The notes beneath the pieces are model-generated. The model saw only the letters and a program-made list of their open reading frames with translations. It ran no database searches and had not been told where the DNA came from. 64,000 nucleotides of DNA. Source: Oleispira sp963851095. Lineage in GTDB: Bacteria > Pseudomonadota > Gammaproteobacteria > Pseudomonadales > Oceanobacteraceae. Shown here in pieces: positions 8,389 to 18,788 of the stretch. The stretch covers positions 186,001 to 250,000 of the forward strand of contig CAWKOX010000009.1 in the NCBI GenBank assembly GCA_963851095.1, read 5' to 3'. The translations under genes and the position numbers were made by a program. Every line of letters begins with the position of its first letter. Within the stretch, counting starts at the first letter, position 1.

Positions 8389-11300
8389 ATGAGAACTGGC
8401 CTATATACTCCAGGTGACTTTAAAGATAACTGTGGTTTTGGTTTGATTGCCCATATTGAGGGTGAAACTAGCCATAAGTTATTAGAGACGGCAATTGACT
8501 CCCTGACTTGCATGACCCACCGAGGTGGTATTGCAGCAGACGGAAAGACCGGTGACGGTTGTGGGATGTTGATACAAAAACCGGACTCATTTTTGCGTGC
8601 AGTCGCGCAAGAACAAGGCATTATTTTGCCAGAGCAATATGCTATTGGTATGTTGTTTATGGATCTTGACGATGCAGTTTGTGCGGAGCAAAAATCTGCA
8701 TTAGAAAAAGCAATGTCTGACCAAGGCTTGAGCGTATTGGGATGGCGTACCGTGCCAACCAACAACGATTGCTTAGGCCCAATGGCGATTGATTGCTTGC
8801 CAAGATTCGAGCAAGTATTTATTGCTGTTGATCAGGTTCAAAATACTGAACCTGTGAGTAGTGAAACGTTTGGCGTTAAATTGTTTTACGCGCGACGTTT
8901 TGCTGAAAAAGCCTTAATCCAGTTCCCAGACTTCTACATTGCAAGTTTGTCAGAAAGCGTATTGTCATATAAAGGCTTAACAATGCCTGTTGACCTGCCT
9001 GCATTCTTCTTAGATTTAGCGGATAAGCGCCTAGAAACGTCCATTTGTGTTTTTCACCAACGCTTTTCGACCAATACGCAGCCACGCTGGCCTTTGGCTC
9101 AGCCGTTCCGCATGTTGGCGCACAATGGTGAAATTAATACCATCAGTGGTAACCGTAACTGGTCTAACGCGCGTAGCAGCAAATTCCGTAGTGAGTTACT
9201 ACCGAATTTGGAAGAGCTATCACCAATCGTGAATACCACGGGTTCTGACTCGTCCTCTATGGATAATATGTTAGAACTATTGGTTACTGGTGGCATGGGC
9301 TTGTTCCGTGCGGTACGCATGATGATTCCGCCTGCTTGGCAGAACGTTGAAACCATGGATCCTGATTTACGTGCATTTTATGAATACAATTCTATGCACA
9401 TGGAGCCTTGGGATGGTCCAGCGGGCCTAGTAATGACCGATGGTCGTTATGCGGTTTGTGGATTAGACCGCAACGGTTTACGTCCATCACGCTGGGTAAT
9501 CACTAAAGACGGCTTTATTACTGTTGCTTCGGAAGTTGGCGTACATGGCTATAAGCCAGAAGACGTTGTTTCCAAAGGACGTGTTGGCCCAGGTGAAATT
9601 CTAGCGATCGATACCCACACGGGTACGATTATGGATGCGGAAGCGGTTGATAATTTATTAAAGCAGCGTAAGCCGTATAAAAAATGGCTGAAAGAGAACA
9701 GTGTTCGCATTGAAACTCGTTTACAGCTTCAAGCCTTGCAAAACGAACAGCCTGTTACGCCTGATGAGCTTAAAGCGCACCAGAAGTTACAGTTGGTCAG
9801 TTTTGAAGAGCGCGATCAAGTATTACGCCCAATGGCAGAAGCTGGTCAGGAAGCAACAGGCTCTATGGGCGACGATACGCCAATGGCCGTTCTTTCTCAG
9901 CGTGTACGTCACGTTGCTGATTTCTTCCGTCAAAAGTTTGCTCAGGTAACTAACCCACCGATCGATCCATTGCGTGAAGCGATTGTGATGTCGTTAGAAA
10001 CCTGTATTGGTGCAGAAAAGAATGTTTTTGACGAACAGCCAGATCATGCTGAACGTATCATTCTAACATCACCTGTCATTTCACCGTTGAAATTCCACGG
10101 CCTGAAAAATACCGGTAATGAAGCATTTAAGCACGTTACGATCACGCTAGCTTACAAGGCCGAAATCGGCTTAAAAGCAGCGATTGAAGCGGTTGCAGCA
10201 GAAGCTGAGCAGCAAGTACGTGATGGTGCTGTGATCGTTATTTTGAGTGATCGTCACGTTGCTCCTGGTGAGTTAATTATTCCGGCGGCTATGGCGACCG
10301 GTGCTGTGCATCACCATCTTGTTTCTAAAGCATTGCGCTGTGATTCAAACATCGTTGTTGAAACGGGCGCAGCTCGCGACGCACACCACTTTGCAGTATT
10401 GCTTGGGTTTGGCGCAACAGCGGTTTATCCGTGGTTGGCGTATGACATTCTTACCGATATGCATCGTAGTAAGGAATTATTGGGTGATCCATTACGATCG
10501 CAGCAGAATTTCCGTAAAGGTATCCGCAAGGGCTTGATGAAAATCTTGTCTAAAATGGGTATTTCTACCATCGCGTCTTATCGTGGTTCGCAGTTATTTG
10601 AAGCGATTGGCTTAAGCGAAGAAATTATTGATCTTTGTTTTGTGGGCGTTAGCAGCCGTATCGCGGGTGCTAATTTTGCTGATTTCCAAGATGATTTGGA
10701 ATGGGTAGAAAAGAACGCTTGGCAGGCACGCAAGCCTTTAGAACAAGGTGGTTTACTGAAGTATGTACACGGTGGCGAATACCATGCGTACAACCCAGAT
10801 GTGATCCAGAATATTCAGCAAGCTGTTCAGCAGAATGATCAAAAAGCTTACGACCGTTTCGCCGACTTGGTGAATAATCGTCCGGTAGCAACGATTCGTG
10901 ATCTATTGGCTTTACGTAAAGACGTAAAAGCGATCGATCTTTCTGAAGTAGAGCCGGTTAGCGAAATCTTCAAGCGCTTTGATACCGCCGCAATGTCTTT
11001 AGGTGCTTTGTCTCCTGAAGCACACGAAGCACTAGCCGAAGCGATGAATGAGTTGGGTGGACGCTCAAACTCAGGTGAAGGTGGTGAAGATCCTAAGCGT
11101 TATGGCAGTAACAAAAACTCTAAGATTAAACAAATTGCATCGGGCCGTTTTGGTGTAACACCCGCTTATCTATCAAGCGCCGATGTATTGCAGATCAAAG
11201 TAGCCCAAGGCGCTAAGCCTGGCGAAGGTGGTCAGCTGCCTGGTGGTAAGGTTAATAACCTAATCGCGACACTACGTTATTCGGTGCCTGGTGTGACATT

Positions 11301-12855
11301 GATTTCACCACCACCGCATCACGATATTTATTCGATTGAAGATTTAGCTCAGCTGATTTTCGATTTGAAGCAAGTTAACCCAACCGCATTAGTTTCTGTG
11401 AAGCTAGTATCAGAGCCGGGTGTGGGTACGATTGCAGCGGGTGTAGCGAAAGCTTACGCTGACTTGATCACCATTTCGGGTTACGACGGTGGTACGGCGG
11501 CTTCGCCATTAACTTCTATCAAATATGCCGGTTCTCCTTGGGAGCTTGGTTTAGCTGAGGCGCATCAATCACTACGAGGCAATGACTTACGTGGCAAAGT
11601 GCGTGTGCAAACCGACGGTGGTTTGAAGTCTGGCTTGGACGTTGTTAAAGGCGCGATGTTAGGTGCAGAGTCTTTCGGCTTTGGTACTTTGCCAATGGTT
11701 GCTGTGGGTTGTAAATATTTACGTATTTGTCACCTAAACAACTGCGCAACGGGTGTAGCAACGCAAAACGATAACTTGCGTGATAAGCATTACATCGGTA
11801 CAGCAGAAATGGTTAAGAACTATTTCTACTTTGTTGCTGAAGAAATTCGTAGCTGGATGGCTCAAATGGGCATTCGTTCAATGGAAGAGCTAGTAGGTCG
11901 TACCGATTTATTAGAAATGATTGAAGGTAATACCTCTAAGCAGCGTAACCTAGATCTTTCGCCTTTATTGGTTAACGATCACATACCTACAGATAAGCCA
12001 CATACTGTTCAAGTTGAGCGCAATACGCCTTTCGATCAGGGTGTATTGGCTGAAGAAATGGTACAAGCGACACTGGCTGTTATTGAAGCTAAAAAAGGCG
12101 GCGAGTTCAGCTTTAAAGTGACGAACTGTGACCGTTCTGTCGGTGCACGCCTTTCCGGCGAAATCGCTAAGCGCCACGGTAACCAGGGTATGGCAAGTGC
12201 GCCTCTTAAGCTAAGCTTAACGGGTACTGTTGGTCAGTCTTGGGGTGTTTGGAACGCTGGCGGTCTAGAAATGCGTTTAGAAGGTGATGCTAACGATTAC
12301 GTTGGTAAAGGTATGACAGGCGGTAAGCTTGTAATTTATCCACCAAAAGCCTCTGAATTTAGATCTGAAAAGACTTCGATTGTTGGTAATACGTGTTTGT
12401 ATGGTGCAACAGGCGGTAAATTGCTTGCGGCAGGTCGTGCAGGTGAGCGCTTCGCGGTTCGTAACTCCGGCGCTCATGCCGTTGTTGAAGGCGCGGGCGA
12501 TCACTGTTGTGAATATATGACGGGTGGTATGGTGTGCGTACTGGGTAAAACAGGCTATAACTTCGGCGCGGGTATGACGGGCGGTTTCGCTTATGTACTT
12601 GACCTCGATAATAGTTTTGTTGATCAGTACAACCACGAGCTTGTTGATATTAACCGTATTGGTAATGAATTTACTGAAGGTTATCGTAACCACTTACGCG
12701 GTGTAATCACTGAGTTTGTTGCGGAAACAGGCAGTGCTTGGGGTCAAGAAATCTTAGAAGACTTTGACGACTTCATTGGAAAATTCTGGTTAGTTAAACC
12801 TAAAGCTGCAGATTTACAGCAGCTGCTTGATAACATGCGCGCTCGTCCAGAGTAA
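8389..12855 (+). CDS. gltB: Glutamate synthase (NADPH) large subunit
   Basis: GltB, with GltD, makes two glutamates from glutamine and 2-oxoglutarate. The ATG at 8389 gives MRTGLYTPGDFKDNC; Cys15 is the expected nucleophile exposed after propeptide removal. Domains in order: class II glutamine amidotransferase at about 15-430, a central domain, the FMN-binding synthase barrel at about 840-1220 with GEGGEDPKRYGS and GAKPGEGGQLPGGKV, and the C-terminal GXGXG beta helix at about 1270-1460. Cys1108, Cys1114 and Cys1119 (C-x5-C-x4-C) would bind the 3Fe-4S cluster. The 1488-residue length is normal for the bacterial enzyme. Confidence 0.97.
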   Translation: MRTGLYTPGDFKDNCGFGLIAHIEGETSHKLLETAIDSLTCMTHRGGIAADGKTGDGCGMLIQKPDSFLRAVAQEQGIILPEQYAIGMLFMDLDDAVCAEQKSALEKAMSDQGLSVLGWRTVPTNNDCLGPMAIDCLPRFEQVFIAVDQVQNTEPVSSETFGVKLFYARRFAEKALIQFPDFYIASLSESVLSYKGLTMPVDLPAFFLDLADKRLETSICVFHQRFSTNTQPRWPLAQPFRMLAHNGEINTISGNRNWSNARSSKFRSELLPNLEELSPIVNTTGSDSSSMDNMLELLVTGGMGLFRAVRMMIPPAWQNVETMDPDLRAFYEYNSMHMEPWDGPAGLVMTDGRYAVCGLDRNGLRPSRWVITKDGFITVASEVGVHGYKPEDVVSKGRVGPGEILAIDTHTGTIMDAEAVDNLLKQRKPYKKWLKENSVRIETRLQLQALQNEQPVTPDELKAHQKLQLVSFEERDQVLRPMAEAGQEATGSMGDDTPMAVLSQRVRHVADFFRQKFAQVTNPPIDPLREAIVMSLETCIGAEKNVFDEQPDHAERIILTSPVISPLKFHGLKNTGNEAFKHVTITLAYKAEIGLKAAIEAVAAEAEQQVRDGAVIVILSDRHVAPGELIIPAAMATGAVHHHLVSKALRCDSNIVVETGAARDAHHFAVLLGFGATAVYPWLAYDILTDMHRSKELLGDPLRSQQNFRKGIRKGLMKILSKMGISTIASYRGSQLFEAIGLSEEIIDLCFVGVSSRIAGANFADFQDDLEWVEKNAWQARKPLEQGGLLKYVHGGEYHAYNPDVIQNIQQAVQQNDQKAYDRFADLVNNRPVATIRDLLALRKDVKAIDLSEVEPVSEIFKRFDTAAMSLGALSPEAHEALAEAMNELGGRSNSGEGGEDPKRYGSNKNSKIKQIASGRFGVTPAYLSSADVLQIKVAQGAKPGEGGQLPGGKVNNLIATLRYSVPGVTLISPPPHHDIYSIEDLAQLIFDLKQVNPTALVSVKLVSEPGVGTIAAGVAKAYADLITISGYDGGTAASPLTSIKYAGSPWELGLAEAHQSLRGNDLRGKVRVQTDGGLKSGLDVVKGAMLGAESFGFGTLPMVAVGCKYLRICHLNNCATGVATQNDNLRDKHYIGTAEMVKNYFYFVAEEIRSWMAQMGIRSMEELVGRTDLLEMIEGNTSKQRNLDLSPLLVNDHIPTDKPHTVQVERNTPFDQGVLAEEMVQATLAVIEAKKGGEFSFKVTNCDRSVGARLSGEIAKRHGNQGMASAPLKLSLTGTVGQSWGVWNAGGLEMRLEGDANDYVGKGMTGGKLVIYPPKASEFRSEKTSIVGNTCLYGATGGKLLAAGRAGERFAVRNSGAHAVVEGAGDHCCEYMTGGMVCVLGKTGYNFGAGMTGGFAYVLDLDNSFVDQYNHELVDINRIGNEFTEGYRNHLRGVITEFVAETGSAWGQEILEDFDDFIGKFWLVKPKAADLQQLLDNMRARPE

Positions 12856-12929
12856 GCGTTTTGAATAAATGATGGGTCTTGTGTGTTGTAATCAGCAGCA
12901 AGGCCTGCGGACGAGTGGGAGAGGTTCAA

Positions 12930-14348
12930 ATGACAGAACGTCTGAATAACGATTTTCAGTTTGTACAGGTAGGCCGCAAGGACCCTGTAAAGAAAGCAAT
13001 GAACGCTCGTACTGAGCAGTTTGTTGAAATTTATCAGCCATTCCAGCAGGAGCAGGTTGCTGAGCAATCACACCGTTGCTTGGAGTGTGGCAACCCGTAC
13101 TGCGAATGGAAATGCCCTGTGCATAACTTCATTCCAAACTGGTTGAAGCTAGCAACAGAAGGCAATATTTTAGAAGCGGTTGAGCTGAGCCATCAGACCA
13201 ACTCTTTACCAGAAGTGTGTGGTCGTGTATGCCCACAAGACCGTCTGTGTGAAGGTGCTTGTACATTGAACGACGGCTTTGGTGCGGTGACGATTGGTAA
13301 TGTTGAAAAATACATCACTGATACCGCATTCGCTATGGGCTGGAAACCTGACATGTCTAACGTTAAGTGGACAGATAAGAAGGTTGCCATTATTGGTGCA
13401 GGTCCTGCGGGAATCGGCTGTGCTGACGTATTGGTTCGTAACGGTGTTAAACCGGTTGTGTTTGATCGTCATCCTGAAATTGGTGGTCTATTAACCTTCG
13501 GTATTCCAGAATTCAAACTGGAAAAAGAAGTGATGATTAACCGTCGTAAAGTATTCGAAGAAATGGGCGTTGAATTCCGTTTGAATACTGAAATCGGTAA
13601 AGATATCGAATTCCAAAGTATTATTGATGAGTACGATGCTGTTTTTCTAGGTATGGGTACTTACAACTATATGAAGGGCGGCTTCCCTGGTGAAGATCTT
13701 CCGGGTGTTCATGATGCATTGGACTTCTTGATTTCTAACGTAAATCGCAACATGGGCTTCGAAAAAGACGAAGCTGACTTCATCTCCATGAAAGGCAAAA
13801 AAGTTGTCGTTCTAGGTGGTGGTGATACCGCGATGGATTGTAACCGTACTTCTATTCGCCAAGCGGCTGAATCAGTATCGTGTGCGTATCGTCGTGACGA
13901 AGCCAACATGCCGGGTTCTGTTCGTGAAGTTCAGAATGCGAAAGAAGAAGGTGTTAATTTCTTATTTAACCGTCAGCCTGTTGCCATTGTTGGTGAAGAT
14001 AAGGTTGAAGGCATTAAAGTTGTTTCTACCGAATTGGGTGAGCCAGACGAGAACGGTCGCCGTCGTCCACAGGTAATTGAAGGATCAGAAGAAATCATTC
14101 CTGCTGATGCAGTATTGGTTGCTTTTGGCTTCCAGCCTAGTCCAGCTCCTTGGTTTAGTGATTTCGGTATCGAAATTAATAGCTGGAAAGGTGTGGTTGC
14201 ACCTGAGCAGCAAACGTTCAAATTTCAAACCACTAACGAAAAAGTATTCGCTGGCGGTGATATGGTTCGTGGATCTGACTTGGTTGTGACTGCAATCTGG
14301 GAAGGCCGAGAAGCCGCAGATGGGATTATGGATTATTTGAAGGTGTAG
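12930..14348 (+). CDS. gltD: Glutamate synthase (NADPH) small subunit
   Basis: GltD takes electrons from NADPH through FAD and two 4Fe-4S clusters to GltB. The ATG at 12930 follows GGGAGAGG at 12917-12924 and begins MTERLNNDFQFVQVGR; an upstream GTG would add 17 unconserved residues. Cluster cysteines are visible at 50, 53, 58 and 62, and at 97, 101, 107 and 111. The FAD site AIIGAGPAGIGCADVL and the NADPH site VVLGGGDTAMDCNR follow. The product is 472 residues, the usual size, and the gene lies 74 bases after gltB in the same transcription unit. Confidence 0.96.
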   Translation: MTERLNNDFQFVQVGRKDPVKKAMNARTEQFVEIYQPFQQEQVAEQSHRCLECGNPYCEWKCPVHNFIPNWLKLATEGNILEAVELSHQTNSLPEVCGRVCPQDRLCEGACTLNDGFGAVTIGNVEKYITDTAFAMGWKPDMSNVKWTDKKVAIIGAGPAGIGCADVLVRNGVKPVVFDRHPEIGGLLTFGIPEFKLEKEVMINRRKVFEEMGVEFRLNTEIGKDIEFQSIIDEYDAVFLGMGTYNYMKGGFPGEDLPGVHDALDFLISNVNRNMGFEKDEADFISMKGKKVVVLGGGDTAMDCNRTSIRQAAESVSCAYRRDEANMPGSVREVQNAKEEGVNFLFNRQPVAIVGEDKVEGIKVVSTELGEPDENGRRRPQVIEGSEEIIPADAVLVAFGFQPSPAPWFSDFGIEINSWKGVVAPEQQTFKFQTTNEKVFAGGDMVRGSDLVVTAIWEGREAADGIMDYLKV

Positions 14349-14404
14349 TTTTTATGACTCGTCTAAGCCGAAAGACTTATGGATGAGTTGAAAATGCTAA
14401 TAAA

Positions 14405-14436
14405 ATCAAAAAACGCGGCTTATGCCGCGTTTTTTG
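14405..14436 (+). terminator. Rho-independent terminator after gltD
   Basis: The stem AACGCGGC (14412-14419) pairs with GCCGCGTT (14424-14431) around a four-base loop, followed by a T-run and preceded by an A-run. Confidence 0.85.
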
Positions 14437-14527
14437 TTTCTGGTGTGTTAACCACTTCCAATGTTATGCTCTATCTTTATAGTATGATAACTGTACATGG
14501 ATATACCGCGTAGACGGAGCAGGCAGA

Positions 14528-17500
14528 ATGAATCCAATAAAAATAGTAACAATATCTCTCTTAACTTTTGCAATAGCTGCCTGTGGCGGTGGTGGAAGCC
14601 CTGACTCTAGTTCGGATAGCTCAAGCGAAACGGGTGGCCAAACAACAGGCGAGGATACCACTGGTAGTACAGGCGGAAGTACCGATGGAGATACTGGTAG
14701 CTCGGTTACTTTGGTTGTTAAGCCAGATCTTGGTGTCGGCAATGGCAGCGAGTTCATTTCAGATGTAGTAGGGCTTAGTGCTGATTATGCTCTTGCGGGA
14801 AGTTCTGTAGTAATTACTGTTAATGGTGTTGACTCTGATGATAGCAACTCACTTTTAAATACTAAATATCTATACAAATTCTCTTCTAATTGTCCTACTG
14901 ATAGTGTGAAATTTAGTTCAAGTATTATTGCTAATAGTGATGGTACGGTAATAAATACTTATTTTAACAGAACATGTGATATTGAAGACGAAGTACTTGT
15001 AGAGCTATTTCCTTCCGACGCAGATGTTAACGCAGATACACCAATAGCGACTGCCACGGCTAAGTTAAAAACAGGTTTACCTAAGCTAGGCAATAAAAGT
15101 GGCTCAGCTTTTATTAAAAACACTCTAGAAGGTAATTTAAACCTTGTAGATGAAGCCTCTACCATATTAAAGGCTAATGCAGTTGATCCACTTAATGTTA
15201 ATTCGGTTCTAAATTCTTCCGACTATTATGTTGAATGGACATCTAATAGCTGCCCATCCGCAGAATTTAGCATTGAAACTCACAACCTTTCATCTCCTAT
15301 TGAAACAAGGTACGACGGGGATGCAGAATTGTGTATTACAGACAGTGTAACCCTTACTCTATTCAACAAGTTTGATGATGAGCTTGATTCTATAACTAGT
15401 GACATAACAATCAACGAAAGTTTAGTACCAGCGGAACCTGCACTAGGTACAGGAGTAACGACTAGCTTTACAGCAGGTGAATTACAGTTTTCAGAAACTA
15501 GCATAGCAGCACGCCAAACAATTGGAGTCACCGTGAATATTGTTGATATTACTGCTGGTGCTAACACCTTGATTACTGATACTGAATATGCAGTTATATT
15601 TAGTTCAGCGTGTGTTACCGGTGGTGAAGCTAGTTTTGATAATGATCAAGTCAGAACAACCTCGGGTATAGCGACTGTTTTCTATACTGCAAACGGCTGT
15701 AAAGAGAAGGATACAATTAACGCTGCTTTGTATGCCGTTGAAGATAATGTTGTAAATACCGCAACGTCTTTAGCTATTGCTAAGGGTAATTTAACTATTC
15801 AATTGCCAGAGTCAAATAGTATTGAATATCAGGCCATGACAGCTCGTCAGATTGCCATGCAGAATATTTCGTTCTCTGAATTACCAGAAACAACAACGGT
15901 TAGCTTTATTGTTAAAGATGAGTTTAATCAGCCTATTAGCGGAAAGCAGGTGGCATTTAGCCTTTCTAACAAGTCCGTCGGTGCTTCACTATCGGGTGGT
16001 GAGGTAGGAGATATACAAGGTGAAGGTGAGTTAGTTGCTAGTACTAATGCAGAAGGTATTGTATCTATTACTGTTAAGTCAGGTAAGACCCATGGTTTAG
16101 TTACGGTATTGGCAGTTGCGGAGAAAAATGATGCTAGCTTATTAAGAACCCAATCTTTTGGTATTAGTATTACTACAGGGATTCCTGTTCAAACATCTTT
16201 TAGTCTTGTGCTGGATAGCTTTAATCCTCGTGGCTGGGATTATTTTGGTGAGACGGCATCAGCAACGGTATTTTTAGCCGACCGTTTCCACAACCCTGTT
16301 CCCGATGGCACAATAGTAAATTTCTTGGCTGATGGTGGCTCCATACAACCGGTTTGTGAAACCTCTAATGGTGCATGTTCTGTAGAGTGGCGTGCTCAGA
16401 ATCCTAGGCCAGGCTTCAGTAAGGATAATAGCCCTACTGCCAAACAACAGACGAAATTAGCTACTGAGCACCCAACCAATGATCCTGACTCTCAGCTATT
16501 CAATACTGGACCTGGTGTAGATGTGGATCCAGCATGGAATGGAGGGCGTTCTGGCTTAGTAACAATATTAGCTTATCTTGACGGTGAAGTGGATTATGCT
16601 GATGCTAATGGTAACGGTCGCTTCGACGTAAATGAAGATTATAGTTCAATGGCAGAAGCATTTTTAGATGCCAATGAAGATGGTGTTTATACTGCCCCAG
16701 ATGAAAATAATCCATTTGAGCAACTCATTGAATATGTTGCAAATGGCACTCAAGATCCTGCCCCGGCCACTTACCAGGGAAGTACTTGTACTGAAGCAGC
16801 AAGGGGCTTGGGTCATTGTGCAAGCTTAGTTCATATTCGTAGCCAAGCGCGATTAGTGATGGCATCAGATAATGTAGGCTTTAAAATTGATTCGATTGTA
16901 GGCGGTCAGACAGCAGACTTATCTTCTGCAAATTGTATTAATGTGTTTAACGAAGAGTATGTAACCTTCAATTTCTTAGTCCATGACTACAACGGTAATA
17001 CTCCTATTAATGGTACGAGTCTAACCGTAGAAGCAGAAGGCTTTGAAGTTGATTTTCCTAATAATACAATTGGTAGTTCAGCTTTGATTGAACCAGTAAT
17101 GGTTCCTGTAACCATTCGTCGTGATGACACCTATGAAGATTTAACTGGATTAGTTAGATTGTCAGCAGCCCACCCAGAAGGTGGAATTGCAGGTTCTATT
17201 ACATCTGTGCCTGTAACGGATGACCCAAGAATTAAAATTAAAACAACTGATTATGTAATTGATATTTCATCAGGAGCTCAGACGCAAGATGTCACCTTTA
17301 CTTTTGAAGATGCTTGTGGGAATCCTCCATCAGCCAATGATATATTCATTTTTGAAGTGTCTAATATGAGTCAAACTAGTAATGCTGGCACAGCGAATCG
17401 CTTCCAAATTAAGGGCAGTGATTTAACTGCTGGAGGTGGTTATAGCTTAACGCTTTCAAATCCAGTAACCGGTTCTGGTGATGGTGATATCAAAATCAGA

Positions 17501-17563
17501 GCAATTAATGTCGCTGCTGGAGGTTTAGAAACAACCAGAACAGAGACTGTTACGGTTGAATAA
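14528..17563 (+). CDS. Large Ig-like domain lipoprotein, function unknown
   Basis: The product is a 1011-residue predicted surface lipoprotein. It has a lipoprotein signal peptide with lipobox AIAAC (Cys19) followed by GGGG and a Ser/Thr/Gly-rich linker to about residue 60. The body is built of beta-sandwich repeats; stretches near 450-550 and 555-640 (TVSFIVKDEFNQPISGKQVAFSL; ATVFLADRFHNPVPDGTIVNFL) look like bacterial Ig-like group 1 (invasin-type) domains. Around 687-728 there are acidic DADANGNGRFD-like and DANEDGVY segments resembling calcium-binding loops. Paired cysteines recur through the repeats. GGAG at 14516-14519 supports the start. It is flanked by terminators, so it is a single-gene unit. 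Adhesion or an envelope role is inference only. Confidence 0.75.
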   Translation: MNPIKIVTISLLTFAIAACGGGGSPDSSSDSSSETGGQTTGEDTTGSTGGSTDGDTGSSVTLVVKPDLGVGNGSEFISDVVGLSADYALAGSSVVITVNGVDSDDSNSLLNTKYLYKFSSNCPTDSVKFSSSIIANSDGTVINTYFNRTCDIEDEVLVELFPSDADVNADTPIATATAKLKTGLPKLGNKSGSAFIKNTLEGNLNLVDEASTILKANAVDPLNVNSVLNSSDYYVEWTSNSCPSAEFSIETHNLSSPIETRYDGDAELCITDSVTLTLFNKFDDELDSITSDITINESLVPAEPALGTGVTTSFTAGELQFSETSIAARQTIGVTVNIVDITAGANTLITDTEYAVIFSSACVTGGEASFDNDQVRTTSGIATVFYTANGCKEKDTINAALYAVEDNVVNTATSLAIAKGNLTIQLPESNSIEYQAMTARQIAMQNISFSELPETTTVSFIVKDEFNQPISGKQVAFSLSNKSVGASLSGGEVGDIQGEGELVASTNAEGIVSITVKSGKTHGLVTVLAVAEKNDASLLRTQSFGISITTGIPVQTSFSLVLDSFNPRGWDYFGETASATVFLADRFHNPVPDGTIVNFLADGGSIQPVCETSNGACSVEWRAQNPRPGFSKDNSPTAKQQTKLATEHPTNDPDSQLFNTGPGVDVDPAWNGGRSGLVTILAYLDGEVDYADANGNGRFDVNEDYSSMAEAFLDANEDGVYTAPDENNPFEQLIEYVANGTQDPAPATYQGSTCTEAARGLGHCASLVHIRSQARLVMASDNVGFKIDSIVGGQTADLSSANCINVFNEEYVTFNFLVHDYNGNTPINGTSLTVEAEGFEVDFPNNTIGSSALIEPVMVPVTIRRDDTYEDLTGLVRLSAAHPEGGIAGSITSVPVTDDPRIKIKTTDYVIDISSGAQTQDVTFTFEDACGNPPSANDIFIFEVSNMSQTSNAGTANRFQIKGSDLTAGGGYSLTLSNPVTGSGDGDIKIRAINVAAGGLETTRTETVTVE

Positions 17564-17612
17564 CTTTTAGTAATTGTCATCTCAACTGATTAAAATCACG
17601 ATATTGTTATCA

Positions 17613-17640
17613 AACCCAGCCTAGCGCTGGGTTTTTTGTT
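17613..17640 (+). terminator. Rho-independent terminator after the Ig-like lipoprotein gene
   Basis: AACCCAGC (17613-17620) pairs with GCTGGGTT (17626-17633) around a five-base loop, then a T-rich tail. It ends only about 40 bases before the hemE start. Confidence 0.85.
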
Positions 17641-17679
17641 ATGATGTTTAAAATCTTGAATCTGAAGTCGAATGTAGCC

Positions 17680-18745
17680 ATGTCAGAACTAAAAAATGAT
17701 CGTTTTTTACGCGCTTTGTTGCGTGAGCCTGTAGACCAAACACCTGTATGGATGATGCGCCAAGCGGGCCGTTATCTACCTGAGTATCGTGCGAGTCGTG
17801 CGACTGCCGGTGATTTCATGAGCTTGTGTAAGAACCCAGAGTTCGCTTGTGAAGTAACCATGCAACCGCTTGAGCGTTATCCTTTAGATGCAGCTATTTT
17901 GTTTTCTGATATCTTAACGATTCCAGATGCAATGGGCTTGGGTCTTTATTTTGAAACGGGCGAAGGCCCGCGTTTCAAAAAGATCGTACGCACTGAAAAA
18001 GACGTTGCTGCATTAAAAGTAACAAATACCGCAAAAGATCTTCCTTATGTGACGGATGCCGTTAGTACCATTCGTCGTGAATTGAATGGTCGTGTTCCAC
18101 TTATCGGTTTTTCTGGTAGCCCTTGGACACTCGCGACTTACATGGTTGAAGGGCGGTTCTTCTAAAGACTTCCGTCATGTAAAAGCGATGATGTACGATA
18201 CGCCAGAAGTGATGCATCAGCTATTAAGTGTATTAGCTGATTCTGTGACTGAGTATTTGAATGCTCAAATCGCAGCGGGCGCACAAGCAGTACAGATTTT
18301 TGATACGTGGGGCGGCAACTTAAGCGATGTGTGTTATCGCGAGTTCTCTCTTAAGTATATGAATCAGATTGTTGCAGGTCTGAATCGCGAAAGTGAAGGC
18401 CGTAAAGTACCTGTGATCTTGTTCACCAAAGGTGGGGGTCAGTGGTTAGAAGCAATGGCTGATACAGGCTGTGATGCTTTAGGTATCGATTGGACAACGG
18501 ATATGGGTAATGCCCGTAGCCGTGTTGGTGACCGTGTTGCCTTGCAAGGTAATATGGATCCTTCGGTATTATATGCCAAGCCAGCAACGATCCGTAAAGA
18601 AGTTCAGCGTATCCTGAATAGTTATGGTCCTGGTACAGGACATGTATTCAACTTGGGTCATGGTATTCACCAATTTGTCGATCCAGCCCATGCGGGTGCA
18701 TTTATTGAAGCGGTGGTTGAATTAAGCCGTGAACAGTATAAATAA
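17680..18745 (+). CDS. hemE: Uroporphyrinogen decarboxylase, reading frame broken by one extra base
   Basis: HemE decarboxylates uroporphyrinogen III to coproporphyrinogen III in haem synthesis. The first frame runs from ATG 17680 (MSELKNDRFLRALLREPV) through the conserved VWMMRQAGRYLPEYR segment and stops at 18165 after YMVEGRFF. The second frame carries the rest: SSKDF, then IFDTWGG, LFTKGGGQWLEAM, LQGNMDPS and FNLGHGIHQ. Removing one G from the GGG at 18151-18153 joins them as YMVEGGSSK, the family sequence, and gives 354 residues, the normal length. Everything else is intact, and haem synthesis normally needs this gene, so a sequencing or assembly insertion is likelier than a true pseudogene. 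Confidence 0.9.
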
Positions 18746-18761
18746 TTGCGATTAAGTTTCT

Positions 18762-18788
18762 AAAAGCCCACTTAAAGTGGGCTTTTTT
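18762..18788 (+). terminator. Rho-independent terminator after hemE
   Basis: AAAAGCCCAC (18762-18771) pairs with GTGGGCTTTT (18777-18786) around TTAAA, followed by further T residues. Confidence 0.85.

Noticed and set aside
8343..8765. 140-codon open frame antisense to the start of gltB
   Set aside because: It overlaps the gltB start and promoter region, with no family resemblance or start signal.
12277..12693. 138-codon open frame antisense to gltB
   Set aside because: It lies wholly opposite a strongly conserved part of gltB, has no ribosome-binding site or recognisable protein, and reflects third-position composition.
18148..18165. Programmed frameshift in hemE
   Set aside because: No slippery heptamer or downstream stimulatory structure is evident and no precedent exists for hemE; an extra base is simpler.
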